This document shows, one piece after another, positions 1 through 5,599 of a stretch of DNA of 5,809 nt. Made by a program: the position numbers and the translations under genes. This stretch comes from Candidatus Kapaibacterium sp. (GTDB lineage Bacteria > Bacteroidota > Ignavibacteria > Kapaibacteriales > UBA961): assembly GCA_023259575.1 (NCBI GenBank), contig JALRHN010000134.1, positions 1 to 5,809 of the forward strand, in the 5' to 3' direction. Each line of letters opens with the position of its first letter. The first letter of the stretch is position 1. Below the pieces are notes generated by a model, which was given only the letters and a program-made list of their open reading frames with translations, was not told the origin of the DNA and made no database searches.

Positions 1-14
1 AAAATAAAAAACAT
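1..14 (-). CDS. Possible 5' end of the next gene (permease?), cut by window edge
   Basis: Two bases after the stop codon of the ABC ATPase on the minus strand there is an ATG (positions 14-12), followed by codons reading Met-Phe-Phe-Ile and then the window edge. An ABC-2-type ATPase is usually followed directly by its membrane permease, and a hydrophobic start would suit one. Only four complete codons are visible, so this is an inference from position and context, not a recognised gene. Confidence 0.25.
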
Positions 15-16
15 AA

Positions 17-931
17 TTATGGCTTGGTGATAGATAAGAAATATTCTTCTAATGATCGAGTTGATTGAATTCCTTCAACTTTGATATCATTTGCAACTAA
101 TAAAGAATTTATATCAGAAATAAAGGATTGTTCTGTTTCTATGGTTATTGAATTATCTGTTAGAACAATAGTGGATGCATGAAAACGAGAAGTATTTAAG
201 CAATCTAATGCTTGTTTGGGATTGTCTACAGTAAAATTAACTTTAAGAAGACCCTCATTTAATAATTCTTGCACATTTCCTTCAACGACTGTACAACCTT
301 TATTAATGATTACCATTCTTGTTGCTATAAGTTCTACTTCAGGCAGTATATGTGAGGATAGAAAAATTGTTTTGTTTTGTTCTTTACTTAATGAAAGAAT
401 CAACTCTCTTATTTCTTTTACACCAACGGGGTCTAATCCATTTGTAGGTTCATCAAGGACAATTAAATCTGGATTATGTAAAAGTGCTTGTGCAATTCCT
501 AATCGTTGTTTCATTCCATAAGAAAATGTTTTTACTTTGCTAGATGCTCTGTCTAATAATCCAACAGTATCTAAAATAGCCTCAATTGACCTTTTTGAAA
601 CATCTGCTCCAGATAGTTTTCCTAACATTTCTAAGTTTTTTGCTGCAGTTAAATACAGATAAAAATCCGGTTTTTCAACAATTGCTCCAATTCTTCTGGC
701 AATTGAAATTCTGTTTTGTGATAATGGCATCCCAAATATATTGATATAGCCAGAGCTTGGTTTTATCAAAGACATCATCATACGTATTGTTGTGCTTTTT
801 CCTGCGCCATTTGGTCCAAGAAAGCCATAAATATCACCTTGATTTACCGTTAAAGATATATTATCAACAGCCTTAAAAGATCCAAATGATTTGGATAGAT
901 CTTTGATTTCAATGATTGGGATTTGATGCAT
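17..931 (-). CDS. ABC-2-type transporter ATP-binding protein (BcrA/drug-export-like)
   Basis: This 304-residue protein is a complete ABC ATPase, expected to bind the cytoplasmic face of a membrane permease and power export of an unknown substrate. Seen directly: Walker A GPNGAGKST at residues 39-47, an E-type Q-loop region (IGAIVEKPDFY, from about 81), signature SYGMKQR at 137-143, Walker B LIVLDE at 156-161, D-loop GLDP at 165-168, and the H-loop histidine at 194. Glu86 sits where most ABC proteins have the Q-loop glutamine; this is common in the BcrA/NatA/DrrA-like group. After about residue 220 there is an accessory C-terminal domain of the kind seen in ABC-2 ATPases, with no transmembrane segment. 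The ATG at 931 lies directly before the usual N-terminal strand, and no Shine-Dalgarno sequence is visible. A possible permease start follows 2 nt after the stop. Substrate cannot be told; subfamily placement rests on motif resemblance only. Confidence 0.93.
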   Translation of the reverse strand: MHQIPIIEIKDLSKSFGSFKAVDNISLTVNQGDIYGFLGPNGAGKSTTIRMMMSLIKPSSGYINIFGMPLSQNRISIARRIGAIVEKPDFYLYLTAAKNLEMLGKLSGADVSKRSIEAILDTVGLLDRASSKVKTFSYGMKQRLGIAQALLHNPDLIVLDEPTNGLDPVGVKEIRELILSLSKEQNKTIFLSSHILPEVELIATRMVIINKGCTVVEGNVQELLNEGLLKVNFTVDNPKQALDCLNTSRFHASTIVLTDNSITIETEQSFISDINSLLVANDIKVEGIQSTRSLEEYFLSITKP

Positions 932-1123
932 ACTGTATTTGATAGGAATGGACTTATGGTCAATTCATTAAATTTGTTTTGAAATATGACATTTGTAAAA
1001 GATATAAAGTTCCTTACTGTATCTGGGATATCTTGTAAGTAATTCAAAATTGTAATAATGTAATCTAATTTTATACTAATCTTTCAAAATTTTCATTTTA
1101 CATAGAAAGTAATTAATCAATAT

Positions 1124-3031
1124 GTGAGTAATGCAGTGAATACTATTATTGTTCCAAAACCAGATTCAACAAAAAAAGCCAGCAAATTTTCTAAATCTAT
1201 GATGATTTTTGGGATCATCGTAGGTCTGTTTATTCTTGCTGGAATTGGATTATCTTTTTTATTCTCAGGAGATGATTCAGTTGAGGTAAAGATGAATTCA
1301 ATATTAGTTGTATCTTTTTCTGAAACGCTAAATGAATATACATTGGATGCAGGCCCATTTTCTGAAAGTTCTTCAGCTAGCTTTTTAGACGTATTACAAG
1401 CATTAAAAAATGCAAAAAATGATCCTTTAATTTCTGGCATATATATCAAAGCAGCAGGTACTCCATTAGGATTTGCAAAACTAGAAGAAATAATTGAAGC
1501 CATTAAAGATTTTAAAAAGTCTAAGAAATTTATCTATGCATTTGTAGAAACCGGTTCAAAATCTGATTATCTCTTAGCTAGTTATGCAGACTCTATCTTT
1601 ATGCCTAAAGAAGGATTGGCAGAAATTCAAGCTCCAGGTGCTTCTGTCATGTTTTATAAGGGTATTTTAGATAAAATGGGGATTTCAGTTCATGTAGAAC
1701 AATTTGAAGAATATAAATCTGCAGGTGAAACATTTAGTAAAGATAAATTTTCTCAACCTGCTAAAGAAGAAATTGCTGTTATTCTTCAAGCTAGGGCACA
1801 AAGAATGTATCAATTAATTTCTACAGGTAGGAATATTCCGTTAAAAACAGTTCAAGAAGCATTTGATAGGGGAGTTTACGCTTCAGATTCTTTGCTTAGC
1901 CTTCATTTCATTGATGGAATAGCTCAAGAAACAGAAGTGAAAGAAAAAATTAAGCGTAAAATAGAATCAATTAATCTAAAAAAATCGGGTAGCTCTGATA
2001 AAATTAAAAACTTATCTATGATTTCATTATCAGAATATTCTGAAGCAAAAAATGCATACAAAAATCCTTCGAAAGCTCCAGAAAATCAGCAAATCGCAAT
2101 TGTAAATGGTGTAGGAGCTATTAGATCAGGAAAATCAGGAGGATCTAATCCATTTGATCAAGGGACAATGGAAATTGCATCTAGTTCTATGGCTTCTGAT
2201 ATCAGAAAAGCAAAAGAAGATAATAATATCAAAGCAATCATTTTAAGAATCGATAGTCCTGGTGGATCCGTTATTGCATCTGATGAATTATGGAATGAGA
2301 TTAAATCTGCAAAAAAAGTTAAGCCTGTCTATGCCTCAATGAGTGATGTTGCTGCTTCGGGAGGTTATTATATTCCTATGGCTTGCGATACAATAATAGC
2401 TCATCCACAAACTATAACTGGGTCAATTGGTGTGATCGCTATGATTCCATATCTTTCAGGCACTCTAAATAAACTAGGTATTACAATCGACACATTATCT
2501 ACAGGCGCTTCTTCACAAGATATGAATGTAATGATGCCTATGACAGAAAGATCACAGATGAAGTTAAAATCACAGATGTACCCTATATATCAAAGATTTG
2601 TCCAAAAAGTTGCTGATTCAAGAAAAATGACTTTTGATCAAGCTCGCTCCTTGGCAAAGGGTAGAGTATGGCTTGGAAACGATGCAAAGAATAATAAATT
2701 GGTTGATACTTTAGGAGGTTTAAATCTTGCTATCTCTATGGCAAAAAAGAGAATTGGCATACCAGACTCAACTGATATCATTATAAAATCATATCCTGAG
2801 AAAAAAGATTTTATTGAAGAGTTACTTTCATCAATTACTAAAACAAAAAACAATGAAGAAGCACATATATTATCAAATAAATCCTCATTTATGTCTCTTG
2901 TTTCTGAAGTAATTACATCTAAAGTGCTTCCACATCCTATACATCAGCAATTAGCGCTATTCTGGAATATTGTGAATGTTTCTTCAAAGGAAAAAGTACT
3001 ATTAACAATGCCATATATACCAATGTTTTAA
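1124..3031 (+). CDS. sppA: Signal peptide peptidase SppA, long two-domain (67K) type
   Basis: SppA is a membrane-bound serine/lysine-dyad protease that degrades leftover signal peptides after secretion. At 635 residues it matches the long E. coli type (618) with tandem domains. One membrane anchor lies at about residues 26-47, after a Lys-rich N-terminal segment. The N-terminal domain carries the catalytic lysine in EYKSAGETF (Lys198). The C-terminal domain carries DSPGGS (377-382) and the nucleophile serine in DVAASGGYYI (Ser412), followed by TGSIGVI (432-438). Both halves of the dyad are intact, so it should be active. The chosen start is GTG at 1124; the next in-frame ATG (1199, residue 26) falls at the edge of the anchor and would remove the positive residues before it. 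The GTG overlaps an out-of-frame ATG-TGA. No Shine-Dalgarno sequence is visible. It is divergent from the ABC ATPase and lies 162 nt upstream of the HU gene, so it is probably a separate transcript. Confidence 0.96.
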   Translation: MSNAVNTIIVPKPDSTKKASKFSKSMMIFGIIVGLFILAGIGLSFLFSGDDSVEVKMNSILVVSFSETLNEYTLDAGPFSESSSASFLDVLQALKNAKNDPLISGIYIKAAGTPLGFAKLEEIIEAIKDFKKSKKFIYAFVETGSKSDYLLASYADSIFMPKEGLAEIQAPGASVMFYKGILDKMGISVHVEQFEEYKSAGETFSKDKFSQPAKEEIAVILQARAQRMYQLISTGRNIPLKTVQEAFDRGVYASDSLLSLHFIDGIAQETEVKEKIKRKIESINLKKSGSSDKIKNLSMISLSEYSEAKNAYKNPSKAPENQQIAIVNGVGAIRSGKSGGSNPFDQGTMEIASSSMASDIRKAKEDNNIKAIILRIDSPGGSVIASDELWNEIKSAKKVKPVYASMSDVAASGGYYIPMACDTIIAHPQTITGSIGVIAMIPYLSGTLNKLGITIDTLSTGASSQDMNVMMPMTERSQMKLKSQMYPIYQRFVQKVADSRKMTFDQARSLAKGRVWLGNDAKNNKLVDTLGGLNLAISMAKKRIGIPDSTDIIIKSYPEKKDFIEELLSSITKTKNNEEAHILSNKSSFMSLVSEVITSKVLPHPIHQQLALFWNIVNVSSKEKVLLTMPYIPMF

Positions 3032-3139
3032 AAACTAAAGTATGGATGAATAATATCTATATACAAAGCAATATGCTTCTACGCATAAATATTCATGTAG
3101 TTCATTCTAATTTATGATGTTTAATTAATAACACTTTTG

Positions 3140-3147
3140 TATCTTTG
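3140..3147 (+). promoter_or_regulatory. Candidate Bacteroidota-type -7 promoter element for the HU gene
   Basis: TATCTTTG matches the TAnnTTTG consensus of the -7 element used by the primary sigma factor of Bacteroidota. It lies 46 nt before the HU ATG, giving a leader of roughly 40 nt. A good TTTG -33 element is not present at the expected spacing; only TTTA tracts occur upstream (3111-3114, 3120-3123). An 8-base degenerate match is expected by chance a few times in AT-rich DNA of this length, so the position, not the match alone, supports it. Confidence 0.4.
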
Positions 3148-3193
3148 TTGCTGTCACTATCATATTTTGTTCATTAATGTTGTTGTGTGTACA

Positions 3194-3529
3194 ATGACTA
3201 AAGCAGACATCGTCGAGCAGATCGCCGCACAAACCGGCCTCACCAAAGTTGAAACTAAAGCAGTTGTAGAAGGTGTATTTTCTTCAGTTATGGATATTTT
3301 AGCCAATGGTGGCCGTATAGAATTACGTGGATTTGGCGTATTTTCTGTAAAAAGCCGTAAATCTAGAATGGCTAGGAATCCAAGAACAGGTGTTCCAGTT
3401 GCACTAGATAAGAGATATGTACCTGTATTTAAAGCATCTCCAGATTTTCAATCAAAGGTTGATATATTATTGAAATCCAATGATAAATCAACAGCTGTTA
3501 AAAAAACAGCAACAAAAGCAAAAAAGTAA
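3194..3529 (+). CDS. hup: HU-family nucleoid DNA-binding protein with a basic C-terminal tail
   Basis: HU/IHF proteins dimerise and bend DNA, shaping the nucleoid. The product is 111 residues. It starts with MTKADIVEQIA, the usual first helix of the family, so ATG 3194 is preferred over an in-frame upstream extension that reads as Cys-rich nonsense from 3137. The dimer core includes the conserved RGFGVF (45-50). The DNA-binding arm carries RNPRTG (61-66) with the intercalating Pro63. The usual FKP near residue 80 reads FKA. After the normal end of the HU fold at about residue 94 comes a Lys/Ala/Thr-rich tail (about 17 residues, VKKTATKAKK at the end), which makes it longer than the 90-residue E. 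coli HU and probably adds non-specific DNA contacts. The first 17 codons hold a GC-rich patch unlike the rest (see separate entry). HU versus IHF subunit cannot be settled from sequence alone; HU is more likely. Confidence 0.95.
   Translation: MTKADIVEQIAAQTGLTKVETKAVVEGVFSSVMDILANGGRIELRGFGVFSVKSRKSRMARNPRTGVPVALDKRYVPVFKASPDFQSKVDILLKSNDKSTAVKKTATKAKK
3203..3244 (+). other. GC-rich codon patch at the 5' end of the HU gene
   Basis: Codons 4-17 of the HU gene are 27/42 G+C, with G or C in 11 of 14 third positions. The next 14 codons (3245-3286) have G or C in none of their third positions. The change is abrupt and sits inside one continuous, normal-looking HU protein, so it is a change in base composition and not in reading frame. 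Arginine codons change later in the gene, CGT at residues 41, 45 and 55 and then AGA/AGG from residue 58. Cause unknown; see findings. Confidence 0.8.
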
Positions 3530-3574
3530 TATTCATAATATAGATTGATATCATATACGTTAAGGTTATATATA

Positions 3575-4048
3575 GTGTTATCTAAAGTATCATTAATGAT
3601 CATTTCTGGAATTACGATACTTTCTATATCTGGTTTATCTTATGGAATTTCTAGATATAATATTGAGCAAGCAAAACCTGATAAAGAAAGAACGCTAACA
3701 TTAGCTAATGAGGCTTATGATAGGAATGATTATAGAACAGCTAGTTCTCTTTATAAACGCTATATAGACTTATTTGACAAAACTAATGTAAGTGTGATGA
3801 TTGACTATGGTTATTCATTACATAATATAGGAAGGTCAGATGAAGGTATTCAAATATTAAAGTCTGTTATTAGTAAAGATAAGAATAATGCATTTGCTCT
3901 TTTTAATATAGCTGTGATATATTATCAAAGAAAAGATATTACAAATGCTAAAATTTGGTTATCGAAATGTTCAGAGACATCAAGTTCTCCAGAAATTTCA
4001 CAGAGAGCTATTACTATTTTGAATGAATTGCAATCAATAAAACAATAA
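3575..4048 (+). CDS. Membrane-anchored tetratricopeptide repeat protein
   Basis: A hypothetical protein of about 157 residues. From the GTG start chosen here, one hydrophobic segment (about residues 7-24) is preceded by a lysine, suggesting an N-terminal anchor with the rest outside the cytoplasmic membrane. Behind it are about three TPR-like helical hairpins: residues 38-71 (ANEAYDRNDYRTASSLYKRY), 72-105 (DYGYSLHNIGRSDEGIQIL) and 106-139 (FNIAVIYYQRKDITNAKIWL), with the expected small and aromatic positions. TPRs bind proteins, so a scaffold or assembly role is likely; no enzymatic motif is seen. The start is uncertain: TTG 3545 (167 residues), GTG 3575, or ATG 3596 (150 residues, starting inside the hydrophobic segment) are all in frame, and none has a clear ribosome site. 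It follows HU without an evident terminator (45 nt, or 15 nt with the TTG) and precedes the small basic gene by 30 nt, so the three could be co-transcribed. Confidence 0.8.
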   Translation: MLSKVSLMIISGITILSISGLSYGISRYNIEQAKPDKERTLTLANEAYDRNDYRTASSLYKRYIDLFDKTNVSVMIDYGYSLHNIGRSDEGIQILKSVISKDKNNAFALFNIAVIYYQRKDITNAKIWLSKCSETSSSPEISQRAITILNELQSIKQ

Positions 4049-4068
4049 TTTTATCACTTTTATTTAGC

Positions 4069-4072
4069 GGAG
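4069..4072 (+). promoter_or_regulatory. Shine-Dalgarno sequence of the small basic protein gene
   Basis: GGAG (within GCGGAG) lies 6 nt before the ATG at 4079, a good Shine-Dalgarno position. It supports the start of the 31-codon gene. It stands out because HU, sppA and the left ABC ATPase show no such site, as expected in Bacteroidota, where most genes do without one. Confidence 0.6.
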
Positions 4073-4078
4073 TAAACT

Positions 4079-4174
4079 ATGCCTTGCGGAAAAAAACGTA
4101 AACGCCATAAAATGGCTACGCACAAGCGCAAAAAGCGTCTGCGTAAAAATCGTCACAAGAAAAAGAATCGGTAG
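4079..4174 (+). CDS. 31-residue Lys/Arg-rich mS38/Cox24 (AURKAIP1)-like ribosomal protein
   Basis: This very short gene starts MPCGKKRKRHKMATHKRKKR and ends in a further basic stretch. Of 31 residues, 11 are Lys, 7 Arg and 3 His. The MP-GKKRKRHK-ATHKRKKRLRKNRHK pattern is the one I recognise from small proteins of Bacteroidota and relatives annotated as AURKAIP1/COX24-domain proteins. Mitochondrial mS38 and mycobacterial bS22 are ribosome-bound members of that wider family, so a place in the small ribosomal subunit is likely; this is inference from the family. Support for a real gene: a Shine-Dalgarno GGAG 6 nt upstream, a strong terminator starting 4 nt after the TAG stop, and all seven arginines encoded by CGN while neighbouring genes prefer AGA/AGG, as expected of a highly expressed gene. 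Residue 3 is Cys where I recall Ser in relatives. It is probably the end of the HU-TPR transcript, or has its own promoter. Confidence 0.9.
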   Translation: MPCGKKRKRHKMATHKRKKRLRKNRHKKKNR

Positions 4175-4177
4175 TAT

Positions 4178-4209
4178 AATGGCGTATCTAATAAATACGC
4201 CATTTTTTT
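4178..4209 (+). terminator. Strong intrinsic terminator after the small basic protein gene
   Basis: A perfect 10-bp stem pairs 4178-4187 (AATGGCGTAT) with 4195-4204 (ATACGCCATT) around a 7-nt loop, CTAATAA, and runs into seven T residues at 4203-4209. It starts 4 nt after the stop of the 31-codon gene and so ends the plus-strand run. It lies 3 nt from the stop of the convergent ABC gene. In the minus direction the same stem forms but no T tract follows, so it probably works mainly one way. Confidence 0.9.
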
Positions 4210-4211
4210 AT

Positions 4212-4988
4212 TTATCGTAGGCGAGTTTTTTTCTGTTCAATTGATAATAAATGTCCCACATCAGCTAATATTTGCAGTTTTCCTCCATAGGTTTGTTGCA
4301 AATTTTGTTCTGTTAATACTTCTTTAACACTCCCCATTGCAGTTTTTCTTAAATTTATAAGCAGTGCATTATCAAAATGTTCGGCTACTGCTTGAACATC
4401 ATGATGAACTACAATGATGGTTTTACCATTGTCCCTCATTTGTTTAAGTACTTCTAGTAAAGTAATTTCTGTTGCAGCATCAACACCAGAAAAAGGTTCA
4501 TCCATTAAGTAAAAATCTGTGTCTTGTGCAATTGCTCTAGCCATAAATACTCTTTGTTGTTGTCCCCCAGATAAGCGTGATATTTGTCTGTCTGCAAATT
4601 TTTCCATTTCAACTTTTCTTAAGCATTCTTGAACTATAAGATGGTCAGCCTCTCTTGGTTTTTTGAACAGACCTAATTTTGAATATCTTCCCATCATAAC
4701 TACTTCTTTTACAGAAATCGGAAAATCCCAATCAACAGATTCTCTTTGCGGCATATAGCTAATGTGTTTGCGCATTGAATCAATTGTCTTTCCATTAAAC
4801 TGTACAAATCCAGAAGCAATAGGGATTAAACCCATCATAGCCTTAAGAAGAGTAGATTTACCAGCACCATTTGGTCCTATTAAAGCGGTTAACTGTTGTA
4901 GTGGAATAAGACAGTCAATACCCCATAACACTGGCTTATTTTGATAACTTACTGTTAAATCGTGTATTTCAATTGATGTAGTTAGCAT
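4212..4988 (-). CDS. Mn/Zn/Fe-type ABC transporter ATP-binding protein (MntB/TroB/ZnuC family)
   Basis: This 258-residue protein is the ATPase of a metal-ion importer of the MntB/TroB/SitB/ZnuC family. Seen directly: Walker A GPNGAGKST at 38-46, Q-loop Gln81 in YMPQRESVDWDFP, signature LSGGQQQR at 139-146, Walker B FYLMDE at 159-164, D-loop SGVDAATE at 167-174 and H-loop His196 in VVHHD. The segment ESVDWDFPISVKEVVMMGRY (83-102) is the hallmark of the manganese/iron branch and argues against unrelated importers. All ATPase motifs are intact. It is the last gene of a minus-strand operon: its ATG lies 1 nt after the TGA of the HD gene, with AGGA just upstream. No permease or metal-binding lipoprotein gene lies next to it, which is unusual because these systems are normally encoded together. 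Metal choice (Mn, Zn or Fe) cannot be decided from the ATPase. Confidence 0.94.
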   Translation of the reverse strand: MLTTSIEIHDLTVSYQNKPVLWGIDCLIPLQQLTALIGPNGAGKSTLLKAMMGLIPIASGFVQFNGKTIDSMRKHISYMPQRESVDWDFPISVKEVVMMGRYSKLGLFKKPREADHLIVQECLRKVEMEKFADRQISRLSGGQQQRVFMARAIAQDTDFYLMDEPFSGVDAATEITLLEVLKQMRDNGKTIIVVHHDVQAVAEHFDNALLINLRKTAMGSVKEVLTEQNLQQTYGGKLQILADVGHLLSIEQKKTRLR

Positions 4989-4989
4989 A

Positions 4990-5589
4990 TCATCCTAAAA
5001 ATTTGTTTCTTTCTTTTCTAATTTCACTTGCTAGAACATAAAGATATTCATTATTAGATGCATCTGCTAAAGGTAAATATAAGTCGGTAGTTTTATTAAC
5101 ATACGTAAGAGGATTCTTTTTAAGATTGAAGTCTAAGCATCGGAAATTATCAAGTCTGGCAGCTAATTTTATGATTAAACAATCTGTAGTTGATTGTTTT
5201 AATAAGTTAATATGTTCTTTTTCTACTGAATCAGGATCTATCTTTTGTTTTTGTAAGTCTTTAGTTAATACCTGAACTATATATGCTGCATAAGCTCCAA
5301 AATTATACACTAAAACCTCATGTGATAAATCTTTAGAATCTTCTAAAATATCATGAGTTAATGCTGCTATTAACAAGTCTGGATCATAAATAGATAATTC
5401 TTTTACTAGAATTTTACATACCCTTGCACAATGATAAAAATAGGGAGAATTATCATTTCTTATTTGAAATTGATGAACATGTTCAGCCATTTCATAAGCA
5501 CTAAGAACTTTGTTTACTTCTATTGGCTTGATATAAGAAGTAATATCTAATTCTAATTCACTTGAACTATATGTAGTTTGATTATACAT
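4990..5589 (-). CDS. Small RelA/SpoT-type HD-domain protein (MESH1-like), altered metal site
   Basis: This 199-residue protein resembles the hydrolase half of RelA/SpoT and the stand-alone small alarmone hydrolases (MESH1 type), which remove the 3'-pyrophosphate from (p)ppGpp using Mn2+. It has no synthetase or C-terminal regulatory domain. Matches to the family in order: Arg44 in HQFQIRND, His53 in YFYHCARV, His79-Asp80 and Glu83-Asp84 in THDILEDS, LTKDL (108-112), KLAARLDNFR (141-150) and YLPLAD (171-176). In active enzymes the KLADR motif supplies the last metal-binding Asp; here that residue is Ala144, with an Asp three positions on (147, usually His or Tyr). Catalysis may therefore be lost or changed. 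ATG 5589 is used because the next Met (34) falls inside the domain. It starts 10 nt after the recN stop and is followed after 1 nt by the metal-transport ATPase, so it is translated within one operon. A divergent HD phosphohydrolase for another nucleotide is the alternative. Confidence 0.85.
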   Translation of the reverse strand: MYNQTTYSSSELELDITSYIKPIEVNKVLSAYEMAEHVHQFQIRNDNSPYFYHCARVCKILVKELSIYDPDLLIAALTHDILEDSKDLSHEVLVYNFGAYAAYIVQVLTKDLQKQKIDPDSVEKEHINLLKQSTTDCLIIKLAARLDNFRCLDFNLKKNPLTYVNKTTDLYLPLADASNNEYLYVLASEIRKERNKFLG

Positions 5590-5599
5590 AGGATGTACT

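Noticed and set aside
216..521. Open frame of 101 codons on the plus strand
   Set aside because: It lies antisense inside the ABC ATPase gene, which has intact motifs, and its translation matches no family I recognise.
969..976. TAAATTTG, a match to the TAnnTTTG promoter element upstream of sppA, with TTTG at 938-941
   Set aside because: Spacing to the TTTG is about 27 nt, too long, and the site is about 147 nt from the start codon; chance matches are common in AT-rich DNA.
850..1047. Open frame of 65 codons on the minus strand spanning the ABC start and the intergenic region
   Set aside because: It overlaps the true ATPase start in another frame, has no ribosome site and no recognisable sequence.
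1117..1503. Open frame of 128 codons antisense to sppA
   Set aside because: It is the mirror of the conserved sppA coding frame with no own signals.
2551..2579. Direct repeat ATCACAGATG separated by a few bases in sppA
   Set aside because: It encodes similar residues (SQMKLKSQM) in a helical part of the conserved domain and has no sign of mobility or regulation.
2638..2853. Open frame of 71 codons antisense to the 3' part of sppA
   Set aside because: Shadow of a well-conserved gene; no motif and no start signal.
3046..3096. Nested hairpins between sppA and HU (7-bp outer stem 3046-3052/3090-3096, 5-bp inner stem 3072-3076/3083-3087)
   Set aside because: The stems are short and AT-rich with no T tract, so neither a terminator nor an RNA gene can be supported.
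3137..3193. N-terminal extension of HU by 19 codons
   Set aside because: The extension is Cys/His/Val-rich and unlike any HU start, overlaps the candidate promoter, and MTKADIV is the canonical N-terminus.
4762..4944. Open frame of 60 codons on the plus strand
   Set aside because: It is antisense to the Walker A region of the metal-transport ATPase.
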